From: Streptomyces sp. CHD11
GTDB lineage: Bacteria; Actinomycetota; Actinomycetes; Streptomycetales; Streptomycetaceae
Length of the DNA stretch: 64,000 bases
Direction: 5' to 3'
NCBI RefSeq assembly: GCF_018638295.1
Contig: NZ_JABTTS010000001.1
Span: forward strand, 186,001-250,000
The translations under genes and the position numbers were made by a program. Below are positions 9,557-17,569 of this stretch, in pieces (positions within the stretch are counted from its first letter, which is position 1; each line of letters starts with the position of its first letter). A model generated the notes under the pieces. The model was not told where the DNA came from. It made no database searches and worked only from the letters and a program-made list of their open reading frames with translations.

Positions 9557-9982
9557 TCAGGCGACCGGCTCGCCCACGCCCAGGAGGTTGCCCTCGCTGT
9601 CGTGGAACCAGGCGGCGCGCTCGGCCCGGTAACCCTTGGTCGGATAGTTTCCGTCGACCTCGGCGACGCCGCCGGTGGTGCGCAGACCGGGAGTGTCGAC
9701 CTCCTCGAACACCACGCCGCGCCGCCGCAGCTCCGCCATGACGCGCTCGATGTCATCGACCTCGAACGCCATCTGGGTGAAGGTACCCGGTGAGGCGCCC
9801 GTGGACCGGTACAGGGCGAACTCCGCACCTCCGCAGCGGTACAGCAGCCCGCCCGGCCGTTCGTCGACCGGCTCCAGGCCGAGCCGCTCGGCGTAGAAGC
9901 GCCGTGCCCGGCCGAGATCCCGGGCCGGGAGCCGGGCCGCCACGCGGGCCCCGGCCGCCAGCCCTTCCTCGCGTTCGTTCAT
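9557..9982 (-). CDS. VOC-family (glyoxalase/bleomycin resistance-like) protein
   Basis: A 141-residue single-domain vicinal-oxygen-chelate protein. The two beta-alpha-beta-beta-beta halves are visible: ARVAARLPARDLGRARRFYAERLGLEPV, and the second with MAFEVDDIERVMAELRRRGVVFEE ending in FHDSEGNLLGVGEP. The glutamate of the terminal EGN motif is a usual metal ligand in the family. Function within the family (dioxygenase, isomerase or drug binding) cannot be read from this sequence. The ATG at 9982 follows GGAGAG closely. It is divergent from the phosphoribosyltransferase gene, with 86 nt between them. Confidence 0.82.
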   Translation of the reverse strand: MNEREEGLAAGARVAARLPARDLGRARRFYAERLGLEPVDERPGGLLYRCGGAEFALYRSTGASPGTFTQMAFEVDDIERVMAELRRRGVVFEEVDTPGLRTTGGVAEVDGNYPTKGYRAERAAWFHDSEGNLLGVGEPVA

Positions 9983-10068
9983 CTCTCCACTGTGCCGCAC
10001 GCAGGCACGTGAGTGACGGGGGAGCCCGCGGTTACCCGGCACCCGGGGCCCGAGGAAGGGAGCGAGCC

Positions 10069-10734
10069 GTGCGATTCCCAAGCCGTGAGGAAGCCGGCCA
10101 GGAGCTGGCCGTCAGGTTGCTGGAGTGGGCGAGCAGCGGCGATCTCGCGAATGTGACCGTCGTGGCGCTGCCGCGCGGCGGTGTTCCGGTCGGGGCGGAG
10201 ATCGCCCGGGTGCTGTCCGTGCCGCTGGATGTCCTCGTCGTCCGCAGGATAGGGGCTCCCGGCTCCCCCGAGGTGGGGATCGGGGCGGTGGCCGGGGACG
10301 ATCCGCCGGTGTTCGACCGCACGGGGCTGCGTGCCCTGGATCTCTCCGAGGACGAGCTCGGGGCGGAGGTGGCCCGGGCACGCGTCGAGGTGCACCGGCG
10401 TGCGGCGGTCTACCGCCACGGACGTTCCGCCCCGGACAACCACGGTCACAGCGTAGTGGTGGTGGACGACGGGCTGGCCACGGGGATCACGGCCCGCGCG
10501 GCGCTGCGGCAGCTGCGGCGCTCCGGTCCGCTGCGTCTGACTCTCGCGGTTCCGGTGTGCCCTCCACGGACCGCCGCGGCGCTGCGGGACGAGGCCGATG
10601 ACGTCGTCGCCCTGCACCAGCCGGAGCGGCTGCGCTCCGTGGGTGAGTGGTACGACGACTTCCATCAGATCTCCGACCAGGAAGTACTCGACACCCTCCG
10701 GGAGCCGCGCGCGGCCGGCCGGAGCCCGCGGTGA
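10069..10734 (+). CDS. Phosphoribosyltransferase family protein
   Basis: This 221-residue type I phosphoribosyltransferase starts at GTG 10069, preceded by GAGGAAGGG at 8-nt spacing. The PRPP-binding loop is VVVVDDGLATGITARAAL (residues about 126-143). The early stretch VVALPRGGVPVGAEIA and the VVRRIGAPGSPEVGIGAV loop are characteristic of the subgroup of actinobacterial PRTases often found beside stress or dienelactone-hydrolase-like genes. The substrate base is unknown. It is convergent with the double VOC gene. Confidence 0.85.
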   Translation: MRFPSREEAGQELAVRLLEWASSGDLANVTVVALPRGGVPVGAEIARVLSVPLDVLVVRRIGAPGSPEVGIGAVAGDDPPVFDRTGLRALDLSEDELGAEVARARVEVHRRAAVYRHGRSAPDNHGHSVVVVDDGLATGITARAALRQLRRSGPLRLTLAVPVCPPRTAAALRDEADDVVALHQPERLRSVGEWYDDFHQISDQEVLDTLREPRAAGRSPR

Positions 10735-10859
10735 GTTGCCCGTCGTCGCGGGGCGGGCGGAAACCCGATGCGGGCTCCGGCCGCCCCCGTACGAAGATCG
10801 GGACCGGGGTGCGCGTCCGCCGGCCCACATCGTCGGACCGGCGCCCGGCGGCGGCGTCC

Positions 10860-11660
10860 TCAGCTCTCGGCGAGCACCACGAAGTCCGCGCCGAAGGGGT
10901 CGAGGCAGACGGCCAGGCGGCCCACGCCCTCCGCGGTCTCGGGCCCCATCTGCACGCTCCCTCCGTGTTCCGTCACCTTGGCGACCGCCGCGTCGCAGTC
11001 GGTGACCCTGAAGACCGGGTGCCAGTAGGGGCGCCCGCCCGCGAGGTCGAGGTCCTCCTTGCCGAGCTCCATCAGGCCGCCGTGCATCCGCTCCTCGGGC
11101 AGACCGGATGGCGTGATCATGGTGTAGGTACCCTCGTCTCCCGGCATCTGTGTGTCGCTGTACTGCCAGCCGAGGACTCCGCCGTAGAACTCCTTCGCGG
11201 CGGCGGCGTCGCTCGTGTACAGCTCGGTCCAGCACAGTGAGCCCGGTTCGTCCACCAGGTCGACGCCCTTGCTCTCGCCCGGCTGCCAGACGGCGAACTG
11301 GCCGCCCAGCGGGTCGCTGTACTGCGCCATGCGGCCCCACTGCTCGAGGTCCATCGGCGGCACCCGCACGGTCCCGCCGGCCTGCTCCACCGCCCGGGTG
11401 GTGGCGTCCGCGTCGGAGACGCTGTAGTAGATCATCCAGGCCGGGCGGGCGCCCTCCTCGGTGAGCTTGCCGAGGCCGGCGACCATCTTGCCGTTCTGGT
11501 TGAACATGCCGCCTTCCATGTCCTCCCCGTCGTCCCCGGCCCCCATGGGCTCGTAGTCCCAGCCGAGGACCGCGCCGTAGAAGGCGGCCGCGGCCGGGAC
11601 GTCGGGGGTACCGAGGTCGAGCATGCAGGGCGAGCCGGGGGCGAAGTCAGTGGTGATCAC
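10860..11660 (-). CDS. Tandem-domain VOC-family protein
   Basis: A 266-residue protein with two VOC modules in tandem: residues about 9-125 (GSPCMLDLGTPDVPAAAAFY...) and about 140-262 (GSLCWTELYTSDAAAAKEFY...), each ending with a DPFG/DPLG-type strand (SDPLGGQFAVWQP; LDPFGADFVVL). This is the arrangement of actinobacterial CFP30B-like hydroxylase-annotated proteins, which have no proven reaction. Its start is 100 nt from the CocE-type hydrolase stop. It is co-directional with the following hydrolase operon but downstream of it and not clearly part of it. Confidence 0.85.
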   Translation of the reverse strand: MITTDFAPGSPCMLDLGTPDVPAAAAFYGAVLGWDYEPMGAGDDGEDMEGGMFNQNGKMVAGLGKLTEEGARPAWMIYYSVSDADATTRAVEQAGGTVRVPPMDLEQWGRMAQYSDPLGGQFAVWQPGESKGVDLVDEPGSLCWTELYTSDAAAAKEFYGGVLGWQYSDTQMPGDEGTYTMITPSGLPEERMHGGLMELGKEDLDLAGGRPYWHPVFRVTDCDAAVAKVTEHGGSVQMGPETAEGVGRLAVCLDPFGADFVVLAES

Positions 11661-11760
11661 CGCGGTGTCCTTTCGCTGATTCCTTCTGTCTCAGCCTGCC
11701 ACCGGGCACCGGCACTCGCCCTCCGGCTTCGCCGTCCGGTCGTTTCCGGGGCGTGCCGTG

Positions 11761-13497
11761 CTACGCCCCGTCCGCCGCCTCGCGCCGCGTGAACGGCAGC
11801 ACGAGCCGCGAGGGGTGGGCGGCGTCACGGTAGATCTTGTGGGTGACGGGGCGGCCCACCGGCAGGTGGAAGGCGTCCGGCGGGAGCAGCGCGTTGTGCG
11901 CGTCGGCCGGCGGCTCGTTGTTGGAGAGCTCCGCGACCAGCCGGTGGCCCGGCAGGAACGCCGCCGCGAACGGGTAGACGCGCAGCACGTACTCGTGGAT
12001 CCTCCCCGGCTCGACCGGCACGGCGCGCGTGTGCGGGTGGTGGGGGTCGCCCTCGGTGGTGCGCTCCTCGTCGAGCTCGCGGTGCGAGGCCTTGAGATAG
12101 GCGGTGGTGATGAGCTGCCGCTTGCCGCCCGGCGCCTCGTCCCACATCCGCAGGATGAAGTTGGTGTCGCTCTGGTCGATCTCCGCGAAGAGATGCGCCG
12201 CGCCCTGGCCGATCATCTCGGTGGGCTCGGTGAACGGCTCGGTGCTCCAGCTCAGCATCTCCACCTTGTCGGTGACCGTGAGCGGCGCCTGGTAGAAGCC
12301 GTCGGGAGCGGCGTGCTCGGCGCCCAGGGGCTCGGGCTCGAAGGAGAGCCGGTGGCGCGGGCGGAGGTAGAGGGACCTGTACTCCACCGCCTTCGGCGGC
12401 CACTGCGCGCCGGTGACGTACTGGCGCGAGCCCTCGACGTGGACGGTGACGGCCGGCTCGTCCATGACCCCGTTGTCGATGCCCTTGATCCAGTGGTCGT
12501 ACCACCGAAACATCTTGTCGTGCTCCTCGATGAAGGGGCGCGACTGCATGGGCGGGTAGGGGCCGATGTCCAGCTTCTTGGGGCCGCCCAGCCGGCTGTA
12601 GAGCTCGATGGTGCCGTCCAGGGTCCAGCCGCGGCCCTGGTCGATCTGCAGCCAGACGGGGATGTCGATGTCCGGCGCGAGGGTGACCGGGTTGCGCTCC
12701 CCGTACCATGGGCCGTCGACCTCGTTCATCACGATGTCGAACCAGGCCTCGTGGTTCTTCGGGTAGTTGAGCACATGGACCAGGTTGGGCCAGGCGGCCA
12801 CGTCCGGGTCCTCCAGGCGCTCGGCGACGCGCCTCCTGATCTCCTCGGGCGAGCAGGTCTCCAGCATGCGGGACTTCACCCCGTCGGTGAAGGCCCAGCC
12901 GGAGTCGCCGCCGCGGCCCTCACGGGCGGCGCGCGGCATGAACCACATCACGCCGCCGTGGTAGGTGGTCTCGTAGAAGTCGTAGTGGCCGCCGCTGACG
13001 AAGACCGCCTTGAGGCTCGGGGGCCGTTCGGCCGCCGCCAGCACCTGCATCGAGCCGAAGTAGGAGATGCCGATCATGCCGACGCTGCCGTCGCACCACG
13101 GCTGCGCGGCGACCCATTCGATGAAGTCGTACGCGTCCTGGCCGAGGGAGACGCCGCCGGCGTTGTAGTTGCCGATGTGCTCACCGCCGGAGGCACCGGA
13201 GCCGCGCAGGTCACCGATGACGTGGACGTAACCCTCCTCGACGACGCGCGCGATGTCGCCGGCCTCGATGCAGCCGTCCCACATGGGGCTCGGCCTGCGC
13301 TGCGGCGGGGTCGTCAGGGCCAGGGCCTGGAGTTCCTTGCCGTACGGGCTCAGGGCCACCAGGGCGGGCCGGGGGGTGTCGTCCACGCCACTGTAGGCGT
13401 CCGCGGCCAGTGTGACGCCGTCGCGCATCGGCACCCGGAGATCCTTGCGGACACCGATCGGCCGGGCGCCCGCCCGGATCGTATGAAGGTCGGTCAT
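11761..13497 (-). CDS. CocE/NonD-family (X-Pro dipeptidyl-peptidase type) hydrolase
   Basis: The 578-residue product is an S15-family serine hydrolase like cocaine esterase or glutaryl-7-ACA acylase. An N-terminal alpha/beta-hydrolase domain carries nucleophile Ser145 in GISYFGS. A jelly-roll C-terminal domain (about 350-570) includes the family-typical PGHRLVAELSNN. The ATG at 13497 is preceded by AGGAG; the frame continues upstream only over the neighbouring gene. It is the last gene of a six-gene minus-strand operon (29-nt gap to the MBL-fold gene). It should cleave an ester or amide bond, probably releasing an aromatic acid for the pathway. No signal peptide, so cytoplasmic. Confidence 0.88.
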   Translation of the reverse strand: MTDLHTIRAGARPIGVRKDLRVPMRDGVTLAADAYSGVDDTPRPALVALSPYGKELQALALTTPPQRRPSPMWDGCIEAGDIARVVEEGYVHVIGDLRGSGASGGEHIGNYNAGGVSLGQDAYDFIEWVAAQPWCDGSVGMIGISYFGSMQVLAAAERPPSLKAVFVSGGHYDFYETTYHGGVMWFMPRAAREGRGGDSGWAFTDGVKSRMLETCSPEEIRRRVAERLEDPDVAAWPNLVHVLNYPKNHEAWFDIVMNEVDGPWYGERNPVTLAPDIDIPVWLQIDQGRGWTLDGTIELYSRLGGPKKLDIGPYPPMQSRPFIEEHDKMFRWYDHWIKGIDNGVMDEPAVTVHVEGSRQYVTGAQWPPKAVEYRSLYLRPRHRLSFEPEPLGAEHAAPDGFYQAPLTVTDKVEMLSWSTEPFTEPTEMIGQGAAHLFAEIDQSDTNFILRMWDEAPGGKRQLITTAYLKASHRELDEERTTEGDPHHPHTRAVPVEPGRIHEYVLRVYPFAAAFLPGHRLVAELSNNEPPADAHNALLPPDAFHLPVGRPVTHKIYRDAAHPSRLVLPFTRREAADGA

Positions 13498-13526
13498 GAG
13501 GTGGGGCTCCTGTACTGCAAGGTCTG

Positions 13527-14471
13527 TTACTGCAGGTTCTGTTCGAAGTGCGTGCGGTAGCCGGCCATCGAGGTGAAGAACGGTGACGGCTCGAGGGCGG
13601 GGTTGCCCGTGTAACCGAGTTCCCCGGCGGCTGCGGCGAAGGGGGAGTACGGCGAATCCGTCTCCCGCGGACCCGCCTCCAGGCATCCGCGGGCAGCCGT
13701 GGCGACACGGGCCTCGTTGTCCAGGCTCTGGGTGATGGCCTCCCTCGCCTCGGCCTCGTCGAGCTCGACGCCGTACGGCGTACCGTCGGCGCGGCGGTAG
13801 GGGTGCCCCAGGTAGAGACGGCGCGGACGGATCTCGTCGCGCAGGTGGGCGAGGCTCGCGCGGTAGGCGACCGGGTCGGTGTAGCCGGGGAAGCCGTTGG
13901 CCGCCCCGTGGACCTGGACGGCGTCCCCGGTGAACACCGAGCGCTGCCCGTCGACGGCATAGGCGACCGATCCGGGCGTGTGCCCCGGCACCGCGTGCAC
14001 CGAGACGGTGACCGCGCCGCCGAGGGAAAGCGTCTCGCCGCCCTTGACCAGCAGGGACGGCTCCATCTCCCCGGAGATGACGGCCCGGGTCGCGGCCGTC
14101 ACCTTCGCCTCGCCCCCGGGGTCGCCGAGGTACCGGCCCCGGCCCGTGAGGTACTCCTCCACATGGGCCCGGCGTGAGCGGAGCATCGGCGCGTCCGCTT
14201 CGTGGATGACCACCTGGGCGCGCCGCCCGGTGAGCTCCCACAGGGCGTGGGCGCCGCCGACGTGGTCGATGTGACCGTGGGTCAGCAGAATCCAGCGCAC
14301 GTCCTCGATGCGGCGCCCGATCGCCTCGAGCGCGGGGGCCATCCCCTCGGCGGGCGAGGAGGCGATGCCGGTGTCGACGATCGCCGGTTCGGGTGCGTCG
14401 ATGAAGAAGCTGTACAGACCGAACCGGCCCCACGGCGACACCAGGGGGTGGACGTCGACTGTCTGCGTCAT
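13527..14471 (-). CDS. MBL-fold metallo-hydrolase
   Basis: A 314-residue metallo-beta-lactamase-fold hydrolase with the full zinc motif T-H65-G-H67-I-D69-H70 and downstream ligands (VPGHTPGS, FTGDAVQV, and YLGHPY). The C-terminal about 90 residues form a helical extension. Fifth gene of the hydrolase operon, 35 nt from the HSL-type esterase gene. Family members hydrolyse lactones, thioesters or phosphoesters. Together with the phosphotriesterase-like lactonase relative upstream this hints at ring-opened or lactone intermediates, which is inference only. Confidence 0.87.
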   Translation of the reverse strand: MTQTVDVHPLVSPWGRFGLYSFFIDAPEPAIVDTGIASSPAEGMAPALEAIGRRIEDVRWILLTHGHIDHVGGAHALWELTGRRAQVVIHEADAPMLRSRRAHVEEYLTGRGRYLGDPGGEAKVTAATRAVISGEMEPSLLVKGGETLSLGGAVTVSVHAVPGHTPGSVAYAVDGQRSVFTGDAVQVHGAANGFPGYTDPVAYRASLAHLRDEIRPRRLYLGHPYRRADGTPYGVELDEAEAREAITQSLDNEARVATAARGCLEAGPRETDSPYSPFAAAAGELGYTGNPALEPSPFFTSMAGYRTHFEQNLQ

Positions 14472-14506
14472 GGTCCTCTTTCCGAACTCGTACCGGGCCG
14501 GCCGGG

Positions 14507-15430
14507 TCAGCGCCGGCCGAGGAAGTCGCGCGTCTCCGCGAAGACCTGGTGGAACTCCGGGATCCAGGAGAAGTGCTGGACGAAACCGTGGCCCGCGCCG
14601 TCGTAGCGGCTGACCCTCACCTCCACCCCGGCCTCGCGCAGCCGCTCGCCGTACAGCTCGCCCTCGTCGCGCATCGGGTCGTACCGGGCGGTGACGACCA
14701 GCGCGGGCGGCAGCCCGGTGAGATCGGCCCGCTTGACGGGTGACACCCGCGGATCCGCGGGGTCGGCGCCGCTGTCGAGGTAGAAGGCGTTGAAGGGTTT
14801 CAGTCCCTCCGTCTCCAGGCCGTACCCCTTGGCGTTCTCCCGCAGGGAGGCGTAGCGCTCGACGTCGAAGTCCAGGTCGAGCGAGGGGTAGTAGAGGATT
14901 TGGTGGGTGATGCGGTCGAAGCCCTCGTCGTGTGCCCTGGCCGCGACGGCGGCGGCGAAGTTGCCGCCGGAGCTGTCACCGGCGACCGCGAGGGTCGTAC
15001 CGTCCCAGCCCAGGCCCGTGCCCTGCTCGGCCACCCAGCGCACCACGGCACAGCAGTCGTCGAGGCCGGCCGGGAAGGCCGCCTCGGGGGCCAGACGGTA
15101 GCCGACGGAGACGACCTTGAGGCCGGTCTCCTTCGCCAGCGAGCGCGCGACGTGGTCGTGGGTCTCCAGGCTGCCGAGGAAGAACGCTCCGCCGTGGAAG
15201 TAGACCAGCACGCCGTGGCTGTCGGCCTCGGCCGGGGTGTAGACGCGCACCGGCACCTCGCCGGCGGCCGTCCTCGCGGTGACGTCCTCGACCGCGTGGA
15301 GCGGCAGGCGCTCCTCGGGCGGGGGTACGTGGGCCTCGTCGGCGGCGCGCAGGGCGGCCGGGTCGAGCGGGCCCCCGTCCGGGGCCGGCAGGCCGGCGAG
15401 GAAGGCGGCGATCTCGGGATGCAGTGTCAT
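14507..15430 (-). CDS. HSL-family alpha/beta hydrolase (esterase)
   Basis: This 307-residue carboxylesterase of the hormone-sensitive lipase family has the oxyanion-hole motif YFHGGAFFLGS, nucleophile Ser153 in GDSSGG and catalytic His281 in GHGFVQHF; the acid lies in the YDPMRDEG region. It is cytoplasmic, with no signal peptide. Its ATG is only 4 nt after the stop of the FAD monooxygenase gene, so the two are tightly coupled. Likely role: hydrolysis of a short-chain or aromatic ester made or supplied in the same pathway. Confidence 0.9.
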   Translation of the reverse strand: MTLHPEIAAFLAGLPAPDGGPLDPAALRAADEAHVPPPEERLPLHAVEDVTARTAAGEVPVRVYTPAEADSHGVLVYFHGGAFFLGSLETHDHVARSLAKETGLKVVSVGYRLAPEAAFPAGLDDCCAVVRWVAEQGTGLGWDGTTLAVAGDSSGGNFAAAVAARAHDEGFDRITHQILYYPSLDLDFDVERYASLRENAKGYGLETEGLKPFNAFYLDSGADPADPRVSPVKRADLTGLPPALVVTARYDPMRDEGELYGERLREAGVEVRVSRYDGAGHGFVQHFSWIPEFHQVFAETRDFLGRR

Positions 15431-15434
15431 GGTG

Positions 15435-16550
15435 TCACTCCTGCGGGGCAGCGGCGGCGGGCTTCTGGCCGGGGAAGACCTCGTTGATCTCGTCCTCGGA
15501 CCAGCCCTGGCGCGAGACGCGCTGCAGTTCGTCGGTCACCGGCTTGCGGGTGGCCTGGTACAGGGCGAGCGCCTCCTTCACGGAGCCGGCCCGGCGCAGG
15601 GCGTCGGCGAGCGCGCCGCCGTCCTCGATGGCCGAGTTGGCGCCCTGGCCCTGGTGGTGCAGCATCGAGTGGGCCGCGTCGCCCACGAGGACGACGGAGT
15701 CCGAGTGCCACCGGTCGACCGGGTCGATGTCGTACACGGCGCGGACGTTCACGGTGTCCATGTCGAGGTCGCGTGTGATGCTCACCAGACGCTCGTCGAA
15801 GCCCTCCACCGTCTTCAGGAGGTCGTCCCTGGTGACCTGGGGCGTCCAGGCGCCGTCCGGACACAGGGCGGTGATGTCGAACGACACCTGGCCCCGGTGG
15901 CGCAGCGGCAGCAGGTAGACCTTGGTGCCCCGGCCGATGTACATGCGGAGGTTGTCGTCGGTGACCATGCCGTGGGCGGCGTCGAGGGAGATGACGGCAC
16001 GGTAGGCGTGCTCGCCGGCGAACACGGGACCCCGGTCGCCGGACAGCTCCTGTCGGACGACCGACTTGATGCCGTCGGCGCCGACGACCAGGTCGGCCTC
16101 GACGGTCCCGCCGCCGGCGAAGGTGAGGACGGAGCGGTCGCCCTTGTCCTCGATGCTCTCCAGTCTGTGACCGAGGTGCACCATGCCCTCGGGGAGCACG
16201 CCCATGAGGGCCTCGATGAAGTCGCCGCGGTGGATCAGGTGGGTGCGGGTCTGCTCGCCGTCGGCCGGCCAGGCCTCCTTCATGATCGGGTCACCGGTGG
16301 CGGTGAGGATCTCGAAGTACTCGCTCGGCGAGGTCACCTTCGCGATGGCGTCGAAGATCCCCCACTCGCGGAACCGGTTCATGGTGGCGGGACGCAGCCC
16401 GATGCCGGCGCCCACCTCGCGGATCCGGTGGGCCTGCTCGTAGACGTCGACCCGGGCGCCGAGCAGGCTGAGGGCCTTGGCCGCCGCCGCGCCGCCGTAC
16501 CCCGCTCCGACGACGGCGATCTTCAGGTTCTTCAGCTCTGAGGACTGCAT
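15435..16550 (-). CDS. FAD-dependent aromatic monooxygenase (NicC/salicylate hydroxylase type)
   Basis: A 371-residue class A flavoprotein hydroxylase. The N-terminal Rossmann motif is IAVVGAGYGGAAAAKAL, the mid-protein DG motif is VVGADGIKSVVR, and the second FAD motif is GDAAHSMLHHQGQGANSAIEDG. The overall layout matches 6-hydroxynicotinate 3-monooxygenase and salicylate hydroxylase-like enzymes, which insert oxygen into phenolic or pyridine acids, some with decarboxylation. It sits third in the operon, 13 nt after the phosphotriesterase homologue. Its substrate is unknown; products could feed the neighbouring gentisate genes. Confidence 0.88.
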   Translation of the reverse strand: MQSSELKNLKIAVVGAGYGGAAAAKALSLLGARVDVYEQAHRIREVGAGIGLRPATMNRFREWGIFDAIAKVTSPSEYFEILTATGDPIMKEAWPADGEQTRTHLIHRGDFIEALMGVLPEGMVHLGHRLESIEDKGDRSVLTFAGGGTVEADLVVGADGIKSVVRQELSGDRGPVFAGEHAYRAVISLDAAHGMVTDDNLRMYIGRGTKVYLLPLRHRGQVSFDITALCPDGAWTPQVTRDDLLKTVEGFDERLVSITRDLDMDTVNVRAVYDIDPVDRWHSDSVVLVGDAAHSMLHHQGQGANSAIEDGGALADALRRAGSVKEALALYQATRKPVTDELQRVSRQGWSEDEINEVFPGQKPAAAAPQE

Positions 16551-16563
16551 GGTGGTTCTCTCT

Positions 16564-17529
16564 CTACTTCTGAAGGGTGAGGAAGCCGGCCGGGTTGTCG
16601 ACGAAGATCGTCTCGATGGCGGCGTGGTCGAGACCCGCGGCGCGGAGGTCCGGGATGAGGTCCTCGAAGAGGTAGTTGACGGTGTGTCCCCTGACGCCCG
16701 GCCAGCCGAGCGGGCTGCAGTTGGCGTCGGCGGAGGCGAGGACCTGCTTCAGCCGCCGTCCTCCGTCGATGAACCGCAGGAAGTGGTCGAGGCGCTCCTT
16801 GCGGGGGCGGGCCCAGAACGGCGGGTCGGGCAGCTCGGTCTCGTAGCCGAAGGTGTCGAAGCCGATGCGTCCGCCCTGCTCGGCGATCCAGACGTCGCGC
16901 GTCTTCTCGGCGTTCACACCGTCGTCGACGTGTCCGAAGAGGACGCGGTGCAGCGGCAGGCCCTCCTCGTCGAAGATCGAGATCGCGTTCTCGGCGTCGA
17001 TCGCGAGGTGGGTCAGCAGGGGCGCGCCGGTGGTGAGCGAGGCGCGGGCGGCGGCGCGGTAGATGCGCTTGTCCAGGTCCGTCATGCGTCCGCCGCGGCT
17101 GACGCCGACCTTGATGACACCGGCGAGGCCCCCGGTGGCCCCGATGCCGACGGTGATCTCGTGGACGAACTGCCGCGTCAGGTAGTCCACGCCGGCGTTC
17201 GCGAAGTGCGGCAGAGCGGTGTCGCCGCCGACGAAGCCGGTGCAGGCGACGATGTGGACGCCGGTCTTCGCGGACAGCGACCTGTAGTGGTCGACGTCAC
17301 GCCCGTTGCAGATGCCGGTCGCGTCGACGAAGGTGCCGCCGCCGTACTCGTGGAACGCGCGCAGCTTCGGGACGGTCTCCTCGTACCGCTGCTCGGGCGT
17401 CTTCCACCATGTGGTGTCCAGCTCGGAGCCGGGCATGCCGTACCCGATGTGCTCGTGGACGGCCACGAGTCCCAGTTCCTCGGCCGGGACCGGTCCCAGG
17501 ACCGTGTTCACTCTCGACACAACACTCAC
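16564..17529 (-). CDS. Phosphotriesterase-like metal hydrolase, catalytically intact
   Basis: The 321-residue product is a phosphotriesterase-family TIM-barrel amidohydrolase with the full binuclear metal site: H25 and H27 (VHEH), K140 (VIKVG, the carbamylated lysine), H174 (LLTHL), H200 (FGHVDDG) and D268 (ASADAN). Family members include phosphotriesterase-like lactonases and esterases; true organophosphate hydrolysis is usually a side activity (family knowledge). Second gene of the operon, 40 nt after a homologous but ligand-less copy. A lactone or ester substrate is likely, but which is unknown. Confidence 0.9.
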   Translation of the reverse strand: MSVVSRVNTVLGPVPAEELGLVAVHEHIGYGMPGSELDTTWWKTPEQRYEETVPKLRAFHEYGGGTFVDATGICNGRDVDHYRSLSAKTGVHIVACTGFVGGDTALPHFANAGVDYLTRQFVHEITVGIGATGGLAGVIKVGVSRGGRMTDLDKRIYRAAARASLTTGAPLLTHLAIDAENAISIFDEEGLPLHRVLFGHVDDGVNAEKTRDVWIAEQGGRIGFDTFGYETELPDPPFWARPRKERLDHFLRFIDGGRRLKQVLASADANCSPLGWPGVRGHTVNYLFEDLIPDLRAAGLDHAAIETIFVDNPAGFLTLQK

Positions 17530-17569
17530 CTTCGAGTAAGTAGCCAGATGGTCTTCGGTGCCGGTGCGC

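Noticed and set aside
16564..17529. Organophosphate-degrading phosphotriesterase
   Set aside because: The metal site fits the whole family, in which lactonase or esterase activity is usual; the aromatic-catabolism context argues for a natural ester or lactone substrate.
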